Source: CAYNYI01 sp964401455
GTDB taxonomy: Bacteria; Fibrobacterota; OXYB2-FULL-49-7; CAYNYI01
Length of the DNA stretch: 49,955 bases
Reading direction: 5' to 3'
Assembly: GCA_964401455.1 (NCBI GenBank)
Contig: CAYNYI010000005.1
Span: 1-49,955 of the forward strand
Positions 8,261 through 17,893 of this stretch are shown one piece after another. Both the position numbers and the translations under genes were made by a program. The notes under the pieces were generated by a model. The model did no database searches, was not told where the DNA came from, and saw only the letters and a program-made list of their open reading frames with translations. Numbering within the stretch: position 1 is the stretch's first letter; every line of letters begins with the position of its first letter.

Positions 8261-10579
8261 ATGAGAATAAAATCCCTTAAAAAATATCTACTTATACTTA
8301 CACCGGTTCTCATAGTCTTTGACATTGTAATATCCAATACCGAAGGATACACCGGGCAGCCCGCCGTGGATTCCTACATACACGAATCAGGAAACGATGA
8401 GGTTGACGGATATACCGCCGCATCGATAATGGCTCACGCCTCGGTTGTCGATTCCCGTTGGGAAGACCTTTCTTACAGCAAACCTACCACAGAAGAATTA
8501 ACCCGTGAAGAGGTTAAGGAGCTTGTTTTTGAAGCAATAGGGCTTAACGAGCATTATGGGACCAATCAATCCGAGCTTCAATATAAAATAGACAATGCCG
8601 GCGCTTCGCCATGGGTCGCGGTAAAACCTAATATAGTTTTCGCGCCCGGAGATAATTATACCCGGGGTGATCAGACCGACCCGAGAGTAATCTGGGCCGT
8701 TCTGGATTATTTAGCCGACAGCACTTCGGCGGCGCGCATAACTCTTCTTGCCGGCGGTTCATACTACGATCACGGAAACGAATCCGATATTTTCACTAAA
8801 AGCCTGTTCGATCACGGAATGTATACCAAAAGGTGGAACGACTATTTCACCGATCTTCCCGACAGCTTTACTCTTGAGTCTATGCTCGATTCCTTAAGGG
8901 CGAGACATCCCTCAAAAACCATTGACAGAATAAACCTGAATTATAATGAGATACTCGAAGGCGGGCTGTCCTGGGATATGCTTACAGAGTCACAGAGAAG
9001 CGGAAAAACTCCTGAATATTATACCGTACCTTCATATAACGGAATCGGCGCTCTCCCGACCAGCAATACAATCGCCGACAACGACTCATACAACCCCACA
9101 TACGCGGTCCTGAACTCAGATATCCTCGTGAATGTACCGGTCATGAAGACAACCGGATACGGAGTACAGGTTAACTGCGTTCACAAGAACTACATCGGCT
9201 CTGTAAGCCGGGCGGTTTACGATCCTACCGCGACAGGCTACCCGAGAAACAGAAACACATATCTAGGCATCCTTGATCATGATAAACTGGTTAACACTGT
9301 TGTAAACCTCGCGGCCTACCATCCATCGGATTACTGCGTTATAGACGGCCTTGCCTCCCTTGAAGGTGACGGCTCCCATCCTTCAAGCCCGGTTAACGGC
9401 TTTACCGGTTTTCTCGAAAGAAATTTAATAGTGGCATCCGGAGACCCGGTAGCGGCGGACGCTGTCGCAGCCGCAACAATGGGGCTGAACCCTCATGACC
9501 TGGATATTCTGAGATGGGGCCGCGCAAAGGGCTACGGATATTTCGAGCTTCAGAAAATTTCTATTCACGGGATGCCTATCGGTGAGGTACGTCAGGACTT
9601 CATCGCCCCTCAAAATTATTTTTCCGAGGGTTTTACTAACATAAGAGACATTCATTATATGGGACGCGGCTGCAGACGCTGGCTTCTCAACGGTACATAC
9701 AGCGCCGCCGATAATCAGACGGCCCACATGGACGAGCAGAACGCGGACCCCCGGCCCGGCAATTATGTTAACGGCAAACCCTGGACTACTTATTATTCCC
9801 CGACAGACACAGTGAATCTTAAAGAGACTTTTCCCGGGGCCTCCGCGGGAACTGTCGTTTACGCCTATACACAGATTTTCTCAGACCGCGAACAGTCAGG
9901 AAAGTTTTACGCCGGCGGAACCAGAGACATGAAAATCTGGCTGAATGGAGATGTAATCGTGGACACATCTCTCCAATCATACAATGAATTAAACTCTGTA
10001 AAGGATATAACCCTTCAGTCCGGAGACAACCGCGTCCTTGTAAAAATGCGCTCTTCCGGAACAGACTTTCTATTCAGCCTCGCGGCTGTCAACGACGGCA
10101 CCAATACCCATAGAGACTCTTATGTCCCATACCGTTATTCTCTTGGAACATATTACCCGGATTCGAGAGTAAGTATAACAGACCCGGACATGAAACAAGC
10201 CTTTTTCGGGGGACGTACACTTCCCGGAACTTTCTACCATCTGGGCCAGAGCGAACAAATAAAGATAGAAGAAAAAAGTGAAAATAAGAAATTAATGACC
10301 GCTTTTCTTTCCCCTAATTATCCGAACCCCTTCAACGGTATAACAAAACTCAGGTTCAGCGTACCTCTAAGAACCAGAGAAGTTAAAATTGAAGTAATTG
10401 ACCCTTCCGGCCGGGTAATCAAGACCCTTTTAAGCGGTAAACCCGGAAACAACGGGAATTCTGAAATAACATGGGACGGTACATTAAATTCGGGGATTAG
10501 CGCTCCAAGCGGAGTATATTTCTGCCGCCTCACCGCGGGAAAGAAACAAATTACGCGGAAAATGGTTTACATGCGCTGA
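8261..10579 (+). CDS. Secreted DUF362-family protein with FlgD-like C-terminal sorting domain
   Basis: This 772-residue protein has an N-terminal signal peptide (basic MRIKSLKK, then a hydrophobic stretch to about residue 25). It has a large DUF362-type region (about 95-430), including VAVKPNIV and a late segment reading VIDGLASLEGDG. About 250 residues of probable beta-rich domain follow. The last roughly 85 residues are a FlgD-Ig/type IX sorting-like domain with the hallmarks NYPNPFN, a DPSGR strand, WDGT and GVYFCRL. DUF362 has no firm biochemical role. The terminal domain implies export and surface attachment or release. GGAG lies 6 nt before the ATG. The permease starts 2 nt after its stop, so the two are co-transcribed. 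Confidence 0.85.
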   Translation: MRIKSLKKYLLILTPVLIVFDIVISNTEGYTGQPAVDSYIHESGNDEVDGYTAASIMAHASVVDSRWEDLSYSKPTTEELTREEVKELVFEAIGLNEHYGTNQSELQYKIDNAGASPWVAVKPNIVFAPGDNYTRGDQTDPRVIWAVLDYLADSTSAARITLLAGGSYYDHGNESDIFTKSLFDHGMYTKRWNDYFTDLPDSFTLESMLDSLRARHPSKTIDRINLNYNEILEGGLSWDMLTESQRSGKTPEYYTVPSYNGIGALPTSNTIADNDSYNPTYAVLNSDILVNVPVMKTTGYGVQVNCVHKNYIGSVSRAVYDPTATGYPRNRNTYLGILDHDKLVNTVVNLAAYHPSDYCVIDGLASLEGDGSHPSSPVNGFTGFLERNLIVASGDPVAADAVAAATMGLNPHDLDILRWGRAKGYGYFELQKISIHGMPIGEVRQDFIAPQNYFSEGFTNIRDIHYMGRGCRRWLLNGTYSAADNQTAHMDEQNADPRPGNYVNGKPWTTYYSPTDTVNLKETFPGASAGTVVYAYTQIFSDREQSGKFYAGGTRDMKIWLNGDVIVDTSLQSYNELNSVKDITLQSGDNRVLVKMRSSGTDFLFSLAAVNDGTNTHRDSYVPYRYSLGTYYPDSRVSITDPDMKQAFFGGRTLPGTFYHLGQSEQIKIEEKSENKKLMTAFLSPNYPNPFNGITKLRFSVPLRTREVKIEVIDPSGRVIKTLLSGKPGNNGNSEITWDGTLNSGISAPSGVYFCRLTAGKKQITRKMVYMR

Positions 10580-10581
10580 TA

Positions 10582-11493
10582 ATGGAGTTTATAAACAGGC
10601 TCTTATACAGAGTTTCGAAACTGTTCGAAAACACATATACACTGAAGATAATATCGAAATTCTTCGATTTACTGTCTCAGCTTTGGCCCTATGTTTTAAC
10701 AGGCATATTAGCGAGCACCCTGCTTCTCTTTATTCTTCCGCATGAGAGATTTTCAAAAGCCTTTAATTCACAGAAGAAAAGAATAGTCTTCGCGGCATCT
10801 TTACTCGGCGCGATCTCTCCCGTAGGCACTTATGCGGTAATACCCGTTATAGGCAGTCTTTTTAAAACAGGTACACGAAAAGGACCTCTTACCGCCTTCA
10901 TGGTTTCTTCACCTCTCATAAACCCCATGCTTTTTATTCTCACATCAGGTGCTTTCGGCCTGAGAATGGCGGCGGCAAGAGCGGCCTCTTCTATTATTCT
11001 TGGAAGTACGGCCGGCCTTATTGTTTTATCGTGGGAAAAAGGTCAGACCGGAGCCGCGCCGAATACCGGTTTTAAAAAAATCGAGCCCACAATGAAAAAC
11101 TTTCTGCTTCATCTTAAAAAACAATCTCTTTTTATAACAAAGGTCTTTTCTGTATCGCTTTTGGTGGCATCCGCCGCCTCGGTGCTTGTTCCTCCCGATA
11201 TAGTAGCCAGGGTAATGGGAGGATCAAATATTTACAGCATCCTAACGGCTGCCGCGCTGGGAGTACCGCTTTACGCCTGCGGGGGAGGAAGTATACCGAT
11301 AATGCAGGTAATGAGCCAGCTTGGAATGAGTGCGGGCCCCATACTCGCTTTTTTCATCTCCGGGCCGGCTACAAAAGCTTCGACACTTGTATCGCTTTTC
11401 GCCTGCATAGAGAAAAAAATTATTGCAGTTTACCTGGCGGTTTCGCTTTCAGGGGCGGTTTTGTTCGGACTTCTTTTTGGGGTCCTTTACTGA
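10582..11493 (+). CDS. DUF318/ArsP-like multi-helix permease
   Basis: This 303-residue integral membrane protein has two halves of hydrophobic helices. Each half carries a glycine/proline-rich motif: GAISPVGTYAVIPVIGSLF in the first and GVPLYACGGGSIPIMQ in the second. These repeated motifs, and SSPLINP, are typical of the DUF318 (PF03773) permease family, which includes ArsP-type organoarsenical exporters and predicted copper/zinc exporters. A cytoplasmic loop lies near 150-190. I cannot tell the substrate. It begins 2 nt after the DUF362 gene stop. A winged-helix-like segment continues in another frame right after its stop, so the native protein may once have been longer. Confidence 0.8.
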   Translation: MEFINRLLYRVSKLFENTYTLKIISKFFDLLSQLWPYVLTGILASTLLLFILPHERFSKAFNSQKKRIVFAASLLGAISPVGTYAVIPVIGSLFKTGTRKGPLTAFMVSSPLINPMLFILTSGAFGLRMAAARAASSIILGSTAGLIVLSWEKGQTGAAPNTGFKKIEPTMKNFLLHLKKQSLFITKVFSVSLLVASAASVLVPPDIVARVMGGSNIYSILTAAALGVPLYACGGGSIPIMQVMSQLGMSAGPILAFFISGPATKASTLVSLFACIEKKIIAVYLAVSLSGAVLFGLLFGVLY

Positions 11494-11497
11494 TAAA

Positions 11498-11635
11498 GCA
11501 AAGAACCCCGGAAGCCGCGAAAGGGATATAAAGGCTGCAACGGGAATTTCCTATCCGACCTCCAGAAAAATACTGAAAAGATTAATTAAGACCGGAGATA
11601 TCCGTTCCCGTAATAAAGGCGCGGCAGTCATATAA
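11498..11635 (+). pseudogene. Winged-helix-like segment out of frame with the permease
   Basis: The frame shifted relative to the permease encodes about 45 residues with a helix-turn-helix look (RDIKAATGISYPTSRKIL, then KRLIKTGDIRS). There is no plausible start of its own after the permease stop; the only in-frame start candidates are TTG codons inside the permease, such as 11423. Its stop sits in the loop of the following terminator. It may be a C-terminal extension of the permease cut off by a frameshift, or a regulator fragment. Chance is not excluded. Confidence 0.3.
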
Positions 11636-11660
11636 GACTGGACCGCGCCTTTATAAAATT
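11612..11660. terminator. Strong bidirectional intrinsic terminator
   Basis: Arms TAAAGGCGCGG (11614-11624) and its exact complement (11643-11653) form an 11-bp stem. An inner CAGTC/GACTG stem caps it, and AT-rich tails flank both sides. It separates the plus-strand permease unit from the convergent minus-strand esterase gene and can serve both. Confidence 0.85.
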
Positions 11661-11675
11661 TTCAAGAAATCTTTG

Positions 11676-13349
11676 TCAACGAAGAAGAAGTATCTTCTCC
11701 GAAACCTGCTTTGTTCCGGCCCTGAGCCTCACATAATAGACACCTGTCGGAACCGCCTTTCCTGACGATGCCGTTCCATCCCAGAAAACCTCTTTACTCT
11801 CTGAACCGTTAATCCGGAATTCTTTCAGGAGCCTTCCAGCCGCATCGAAAATTCCAAGATCGGCCGAGCGTACACCCTTGAATGAACATATAATAGAAAC
11901 TGAAGGGTTTGCCGGATTCGGGGAAACCTGCAAAGCGGCCGCAACAATACCGGACTTATTAATCGAAGCTTCCGTTCCGGTTGTAACAACCGTAAGATCG
12001 ATTGTCGCATCATCCACCACGTCCTGAATAGTAACAAGTCCGTATTCGTCCGCCGTAACCTGCCCTGCGGAACTGCCGTTTATCTGAAGATTGTAAACAG
12101 TACCGGGTGTATGGACAAGGTTCTGTAGTCTTCTGAGAGTAACATCCGATGTACCTGATCCGGTCAATTCGACATAATAATGATTTGTCTCGTCAATAAT
12201 AGTCGTATGGTCCCATCCCCGGGTTTCGAGGGGGTTAAAGTATCCGGTGTTCGAAAAATTGTTAAGCCCGTAGTTCCTGTCTGTAAAGGCAAGATAGCTC
12301 TGATCTTTGCGAAAATTACACAGACGGTTCCAGCGGATAAAAACACCTCCGCCGGTATGCCCTCCGGATGCCCTGTGATACATATAACCCCTGCGGGACT
12401 CTTCAAGCGAAGGCTGCAGGTTATCACCCTGCGCTTCCGGATTGTCTCCGTCTCCGTTAGTAAAATTTATAAACGGTGTCGGGAAAGACGGGTCGCGATA
12501 ATTCCAGTTGTCTCCTGTTTTCCCGAAATACCACCCTAAATCGGTATAATCAAATGCGTGATAAAGTTCATCGGTTACACCGAGATAAAGCTGGTCCCGG
12601 TTTCCTCTTATTTTTACAGATGAGTCGGGATCACAGTATTTGGTGCCTCCGGATTCTCCCTGTATCCCGCCTACTATGTTGACAAAAGAGAGGCAACCAC
12701 GTCCGTCCGAGAAGAAATTATTATCCCTGCCCCAATAGCGGGTCCAGCCTGCATGACCGTGGAAGGCCGCGAAAATCTCGGGATGTTTGATACATATCTG
12801 ATCGCAAGCCGTACCACCTATGCTGTGGCCAAAGCCATAAACCCGGTTTGTATCGATAGTAACTCCGCTAAAGATGGAGTCTCTCAAAAAGTTCTCATAT
12901 TTGATATCATTAAGAAGCTCTATTACAGCATTATGGACCCAGGGAACAGTGCGTACCGAATCTCCGTAATCATATTCATTACCGTAATACCAGTTGGATG
13001 TATTAAGCGCACTTCCATCTGGTTTTTCCGGCATGATAACAAGACTGACAAAAGGGTCTGTAGAAAAATTCTCATACTGGGTAGGGCCTTCTGTTTGATC
13101 AATTGACCCTCCCCACTGAATAAAAAAGACGAGCAAGGGCCGGTTTTCAATCAGTTCATTCGAATACCTGTAGAATCTGCAATGGAGCTTTGCTTCCTGG
13201 GGTTGATCGCCGTCATACCTTGTTACATCCCTGTAATAATCAACCTCCTCAATGGCAGTGAGGGAGTTTCCTCCGGGGTCATCAAAAATATTAGCGGCCT
13301 GAGCCGAGAAAAAGAATATTGCCGGAATTAAACATAAGAAATAGCGCAT
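11676..13349 (-). CDS. Secreted alpha/beta-hydrolase (esterase-like) with C-terminal sorting domain
   Basis: This 557-residue protein begins with a clear signal peptide (hydrophobic 3-16, cleavage after about AQA). The catalytic domain (about 40-340) resembles esterase or PHB-depolymerase-like hydrolases, with the nucleophile elbow GHSIGG and Ser176, followed by a segment on a bound peptide-like HPEIFAAFHGHAG. A middle beta domain is followed by about 90 C-terminal residues with SPNPANP, FDAAGR, WDGT and GVYYVRLRAG, the FlgD-like sorting signature also seen in the DUF362 protein nearby. I infer an exported enzyme acting on an ester or polymer; substrate unknown. It is transcribed alone and ends at the bidirectional terminator. 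Confidence 0.8.
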   Translation of the reverse strand: MRYFLCLIPAIFFFSAQAANIFDDPGGNSLTAIEEVDYYRDVTRYDGDQPQEAKLHCRFYRYSNELIENRPLLVFFIQWGGSIDQTEGPTQYENFSTDPFVSLVIMPEKPDGSALNTSNWYYGNEYDYGDSVRTVPWVHNAVIELLNDIKYENFLRDSIFSGVTIDTNRVYGFGHSIGGTACDQICIKHPEIFAAFHGHAGWTRYWGRDNNFFSDGRGCLSFVNIVGGIQGESGGTKYCDPDSSVKIRGNRDQLYLGVTDELYHAFDYTDLGWYFGKTGDNWNYRDPSFPTPFINFTNGDGDNPEAQGDNLQPSLEESRRGYMYHRASGGHTGGGVFIRWNRLCNFRKDQSYLAFTDRNYGLNNFSNTGYFNPLETRGWDHTTIIDETNHYYVELTGSGTSDVTLRRLQNLVHTPGTVYNLQINGSSAGQVTADEYGLVTIQDVVDDATIDLTVVTTGTEASINKSGIVAAALQVSPNPANPSVSIICSFKGVRSADLGIFDAAGRLLKEFRINGSESKEVFWDGTASSGKAVPTGVYYVRLRAGTKQVSEKILLLR

Positions 13350-13579
13350 TATGCTCCCTTGTTAAAAGATTAATCGCAACTACATAATTAGTAATATATA
13401 CCTATTAATCAAATTTGTCAATTTCGAGTGAATTTTTCATTTCCGTTAATCGAGTTTCAAATATTTGAGAATTGTTTTTCAAAGACTGCGTTTTCTAATT
13501 ATTTACGGGAAATAATAATACGGGAATGCTTTTCGCTGGATTAAAGCTGAAGCTCTATTCTATTCAAAGGAGGAACAAG

Positions 13580-14092
13580 ATGGCGAAAATAGCAGTAATA
13601 CTTGATAATTTGTTTGAGGACCCGGAATACACCGAACCCGTAAAGGCCTATAAAGAGTCAGGGCATCAGATAACAAATATCGGATTAAAAAAAACAGAGG
13701 TAAAAGGGAAAAGAAACGGCACCGAAGTAATGATTGAACAAACGTTGGACGAAACTGATCCGGCTGATTTCGATGCGTTGCTTATACCGGGAGGCTATTC
13801 TCCCGACAAACTGCGCGCCAGTGAAACCGCGGTCCGGTTTGTTAAAGAATTTAGTGAAACCGGTAAACCCGTTTTTTCCATTTGCCATGGTCCACAGCTT
13901 CTGATAACTGCCGGAGCACTTAAGAACAGAAAAATTACCGGTTATAAATCTATAATCAAAGACATTGAAAATGCCGGCGCAGAATTTATTGACGAAAAGG
14001 TGGTTGTGGGCGGTAATTTTGTTTCAAGCAGAAACCCCGGGGACCTGCCTGCGTTTACAGAAAAGACGCTTGAGGTTCTAAACGGATTATAG
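13580..14092 (+). CDS. DJ-1/PfpI family protein (type 1 glutamine amidotransferase-like)
   Basis: With the start at 13580 the protein has 170 residues, normal for PfpI/YhbO relatives. The nucleophile elbow SICHGPQLL gives Cys102-His103. Glu13 in FEDPEY is the acidic partner, and GGYSPDKLR is the family loop near 71-79. Members are described as glyoxalase/deglycase-like or protease-like stress proteins of the cytoplasm; which activity applies here is not readable. ATG 13580 is preferred over an upstream in-frame ATG at 13526 because AGGAGG lies 7 nt before it and the protein then starts at the first strand, MAKIAVIL. It converges with lpxB, overlapping it by 6 nt. Confidence 0.9.
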   Translation: MAKIAVILDNLFEDPEYTEPVKAYKESGHQITNIGLKKTEVKGKRNGTEVMIEQTLDETDPADFDALLIPGGYSPDKLRASETAVRFVKEFSETGKPVFSICHGPQLLITAGALKNRKITGYKSIIKDIENAGAEFIDEKVVVGGNFVSSRNPGDLPAFTEKTLEVLNGL

Positions 14093-15205
14093 AAGCAAAT
14101 CCTCCGCCATATCGGCCACACGGGAGGCGGAGCCGGGACCGCCGAGTTTTTGTCTTATGCCGACCAGTTCTTTGCGGATGGCCGCGTTCTGCCTCTGATC
14201 AAGCATGCGGAGTATGGCGGAAGCTACCGAATCCGGCGTTGCGTCTCCCTGAATAAACTCAGGGGCAACTTCTTTCTCCGCGATTAAATTCACCATACCT
14301 ATAAATTCGGTTTTTACAAACAGTCTGGCCGCTAAATAAGTAAAAGCGCTTGTTTTGTAAACTACCGCCGAAGGCAGAGAGAAAAAACCGCATTCCAGAG
14401 TGGCGGTTCCAGATGTAACCACTCCGCAGTCGGCACAGGACAAAAGAGAATAATAATCCTCATCTGAGATTATATACTCAGGTTTTCCCGATGTATATTT
14501 CAGAAGAAAATCACTGTCAATTCCGGGGGCCCTGGGGATGAAATATTTAACATTGCTCAAATCCAGTTTGTTTGCCGCTCCGGCAAGAACGGGCATAATT
14601 CTTGAGACTTCCTGCTCGCGGCTTCCCGGAATAAAAGCCACAATACGGTCTGCCGGACTGATACCGTACTTGACCCTGAAATCTTTCAACCCCATGGTTA
14701 CCGGGGGCATATCCGCCAGCGGATGGCCTGTGAACTCCACATCAACACCATGTTTTTCATAAAACTTTTTCTCAAAGGGAAATATTACCGCCATTCTGCT
14801 GACATATTTTTTTATGGTCTTCACCCTCCCCGTACGCCAGGCCCATATCTGCGGACTTATATAATAGAGCACGGGAATCCGGTATCCTGAAGCATACCGG
14901 GCGAGCCTGAAATTAAAATCTGGAAAATCAATGAGTATCACAAGGTCCGGCCGAAGCTTCTTAAAGAATTTTCTCAGTTCCCGAAGTGCCCGGAAAATAA
15001 AGGGAAGGTGCTTTAAAACCTCCAATATTCCCATGAAAGACAATTCCCCGGTCCTGAACTGCTGTTTCTGACCTGCGAGCGCCATGGATTTTCCGCCGAT
15101 ACCGTAAATCTCGCATCCGGGAAAACGTGAACGAAGTTCTCTTATGAGGGGAGCGCCGTGATTATCGCCTGATGTCTCTCCGGCAGAGATAAAGATTTTT
15201 CTCAT
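14087..15205 (-). CDS. lpxB: Lipid-A-disaccharide synthase
   Basis: This 372-residue GT19 glycosyltransferase joins UDP-2,3-diacylglucosamine and lipid X to the lipid A disaccharide on the inner face of the cytoplasmic membrane. It begins with the family motif ISAGETSGD (about 6-13). It carries PDLVILIDFPDFNFRLA, the ISPQIWAWRTGR segment and the nucleotide-sugar loop SGTATLE near 290. Length is standard. The ATG lies immediately after the polA stop (no intervening base), so it is the third gene of GH2-polA-lpxB. Its presence, with the lpt and lpxL-type genes further on, shows an LPS-bearing outer membrane. Confidence 0.95.
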   Translation of the reverse strand: MRKIFISAGETSGDNHGAPLIRELRSRFPGCEIYGIGGKSMALAGQKQQFRTGELSFMGILEVLKHLPFIFRALRELRKFFKKLRPDLVILIDFPDFNFRLARYASGYRIPVLYYISPQIWAWRTGRVKTIKKYVSRMAVIFPFEKKFYEKHGVDVEFTGHPLADMPPVTMGLKDFRVKYGISPADRIVAFIPGSREQEVSRIMPVLAGAANKLDLSNVKYFIPRAPGIDSDFLLKYTSGKPEYIISDEDYYSLLSCADCGVVTSGTATLECGFFSLPSAVVYKTSAFTYLAARLFVKTEFIGMVNLIAEKEVAPEFIQGDATPDSVASAILRMLDQRQNAAIRKELVGIRQKLGGPGSASRVADMAEDLLL

Positions 15206-17893
15206 TCAGTGCGCCTCATACCATGTTTTACCCACGCCGATTTCGGCCAGCAAAGGAACTTTCAGCGAAAGAGCTTTTTCCATTCCGTTTTTCAGCACCT
15301 TTTTAAAAGCGTCCACACTGCCCTTGGGGATCTCAAAAACAAGTTCATCGTGTACCTGCATTATCATAAGGATATCCGGATAATCTTTTTTCAGGACAGG
15401 AAAAATATCTATCATGGCTTTCTTAATAAGGTCTGCCGCGCTGCCTTGCACCCTGGTATTGACCGCGGTCCGTTCCGCGAACTGCCGAACGGTGCGGTTT
15501 CGGGAATTTATATCCGGAAGCGGCCTCCGCCGGCCCAGTATTGTTTCGACAGATCCGTTTTCTTTAGCTTCTTCAAGGGTGGAAGCTACAAAATCTTTAA
15601 TTGAAGGATATTCGGAAAAATAATTATCAATGAAGTCGGATGCTTCTTTTACGCTTATCCCAAGCTGTTTCGAAAGGCCGTAAGGTGTCTTTCCGTAAAT
15701 AACGCTGAAATTTACAATCTTCGCGAGATCCCGCATTTCATAGTTAATCATGTCGGGAAACCCGCCAAAAAGGGCCGCGGCCGTTTTATTATGTATATCC
15801 TCACCTTCCCGAAATGCCCTGCAGAGGTTTTTATCTTCTGAAAGATGCGCAAGCACACGGAGCTCTATCTGAGAATAATCGGCGGAAATAATCCTGTTGC
15901 CGCGCCCCGCGCGGAACGCTCTTCTTATCTCACGCCCGTCCTCTGTTTTCACGGGGATATTCTGAAGGTTCGGGTCGGAAGAGGAAAGCCGCCCCGTGGC
16001 AGTGACTGTCTGGTTGAATGAAGCATGCAGTCTTCCCGTTTTTTTATCCACAAGCCCCGGAAGGTTTTCTACATAAGTCGAAAGCAGCTTGCTGAAATGC
16101 CTGTACTCAAGGATATGTGCGGCTATACTGTGCTCTGACGCCAGAGCCTTCAAAACTTCGACATCGGTGGAGTGTCCGGTTTTTGTTTTTTTTACAGGCT
16201 TTATACCGAGGTCCTCAAAAAGAACAGCCGAAAGCTGTTTTGTAGAGTTTATGTTAAACTCTTTACCGGCTTCTTTATAAATTTTTTTCACAACGGCACC
16301 TATCCGCCCCTTGAATTCCGCAGCCATTTTAGATAACGCATCGGAATCTATCAAGACCCCCGAGCGCTCCATATGCATAAGAACACCGACAAGAGGCATC
16401 TCCAGATTTTCAAATATTTTTGAGAAACCGTTCCGCTCGATCTCTGTTTTAAGCCTTCCGTAAAGCATGAAGGTTATATCTGCGTCCTCAGCCGCGTATG
16501 AGACGGCGTCCGTTACAGGAACCTCATCGAAAGTCTTCTGAGACTTGCCTTTTCCTATAAGGTCCTCGATGGGTATCATCTTATAATCAAGAAAACGCAG
16601 AGAAAGCGCCGAAAGCCCGTGCTGATTCAAAGTGGGATCGAGAACGTAAGAAGCGACCATTGTATCAAAGAAAAAATTAGAAGGCTTTATGCCGTAATTT
16701 TCTAGCACAAGCATATCATACTTAACATTATGCCCGACTTTTTTTATTTTATCAGACTCTATCAGAGGAACGAGGTACTTTTTGAGCGCGTCTTCCGGTA
16801 TATTCCGGCCTTCCTTATGAGCTACGGGAATATATATTCCCTCGTGTTCTTTGAAGGACACACTGATTCCTACAAGAGAAGCGGCGACCGGATTAAGTCC
16901 GGTAGTCTCGGTATCAATGGCAAAGGTTCCTGCGTGTTTCAGTTCCTTGCAAAGACTTTCGAGTTCTTCCTCTTTATTCACGAGATTGTATTCTTTTTTT
17001 GATGACTTGTGGTCCGCGCTTCTGGCTGAGGCGCCGATGGACGAAAGAAGAGAATTAAGTTCATTTTCTTTTAAAAATTCAGCGAACTCCTCAGGATATT
17101 CTCCGCTGAATTTAATCTCCTCCGGAGAGACATCGACATCAAGATCGGTATGAATAGTCACAAGCTTCCTGCTGAGGTAAGCGTTTTCTTTCCCCTCCTC
17201 AAGCTTCTTGCGGCTGCTTTTGCTTTTAACCGAATCAAGTTTTTCATAGATACTCTCAAGCGGACCCTTTTCGGAAACGAGTTTCCCCGCTGTTTTTGGA
17301 CCGATGCCCGCTATACCGGGCACATTGTCCGAGGAGTCTCCCATCAGCGCCAGAACATCTATTACTCTTTCCGGTAATACTCCGAATTTTTCCTTCACGG
17401 CGTCTTTTCCCGATATCTTTATTCCGCCCGACTTTTTGTCATTGTCTATCAGAAAAATTTTATCGGATACAAGCTGCATGAAGTCTTTATCTTTGGAGAA
17501 GATATAGATCTCTCTGCCTTCTTTCTCATACTTTCTGGAAAGGGTCCCGATTACGTCATCGGCCTCATAACCGGGAATAGAAAGCATGGGGATTCCCATT
17601 TTTTTTACTGAATCGATTATTCTGGGATACTGATCGACAAGATCATCCGGCATTTTTTCGCGCGTGGCTTTATATTCGGGATACATCTCATGTCTGAAAG
17701 TTTTTTCTCTTGCATCAAAAACAACAGCTATATTCTTGCATTCGGTATCTTTAATAAATTTAAGAAGTATCGTTATAAAACCGTAAACAGCTCCGGTTTG
17801 TTCGCCTTTTGAATTTGAAAGCCCGGCTTTTAAAAAAGCGAAGTAAGAGCGATAAGCCAGAGCAGAACCGTCAACAAGATAAACACGGTTCAA
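15206..17893 (-). CDS. polA: DNA polymerase I
   Basis: This 895-residue repair and Okazaki-processing polymerase has three domains. The first is a 5'-3' exonuclease (about 1-290, start VYLVDGSALAYRS). The second is a 3'-5' proofreading domain with AIDTETTG near 325, so proofreading looks intact. The third is a family A polymerase with motif A SADYSQIELRV, O-helix motif B (Arg-x3-Lys-x3-Phe, ending VIYGKTPYG) and motif C VHDELVFE near 848. The start is TTG at 17891-17893, overlapping the GH2 stop as TTGA. No better ATG lies nearby, and the next strand begins at once. Translation is probably coupled to the GH2 gene. Confidence 0.96.
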   Translation of the reverse strand: MNRVYLVDGSALAYRSYFAFLKAGLSNSKGEQTGAVYGFITILLKFIKDTECKNIAVVFDAREKTFRHEMYPEYKATREKMPDDLVDQYPRIIDSVKKMGIPMLSIPGYEADDVIGTLSRKYEKEGREIYIFSKDKDFMQLVSDKIFLIDNDKKSGGIKISGKDAVKEKFGVLPERVIDVLALMGDSSDNVPGIAGIGPKTAGKLVSEKGPLESIYEKLDSVKSKSSRKKLEEGKENAYLSRKLVTIHTDLDVDVSPEEIKFSGEYPEEFAEFLKENELNSLLSSIGASARSADHKSSKKEYNLVNKEEELESLCKELKHAGTFAIDTETTGLNPVAASLVGISVSFKEHEGIYIPVAHKEGRNIPEDALKKYLVPLIESDKIKKVGHNVKYDMLVLENYGIKPSNFFFDTMVASYVLDPTLNQHGLSALSLRFLDYKMIPIEDLIGKGKSQKTFDEVPVTDAVSYAAEDADITFMLYGRLKTEIERNGFSKIFENLEMPLVGVLMHMERSGVLIDSDALSKMAAEFKGRIGAVVKKIYKEAGKEFNINSTKQLSAVLFEDLGIKPVKKTKTGHSTDVEVLKALASEHSIAAHILEYRHFSKLLSTYVENLPGLVDKKTGRLHASFNQTVTATGRLSSSDPNLQNIPVKTEDGREIRRAFRAGRGNRIISADYSQIELRVLAHLSEDKNLCRAFREGEDIHNKTAAALFGGFPDMINYEMRDLAKIVNFSVIYGKTPYGLSKQLGISVKEASDFIDNYFSEYPSIKDFVASTLEEAKENGSVETILGRRRPLPDINSRNRTVRQFAERTAVNTRVQGSAADLIKKAMIDIFPVLKKDYPDILMIMQVHDELVFEIPKGSVDAFKKVLKNGMEKALSLKVPLLAEIGVGKTWYEAH

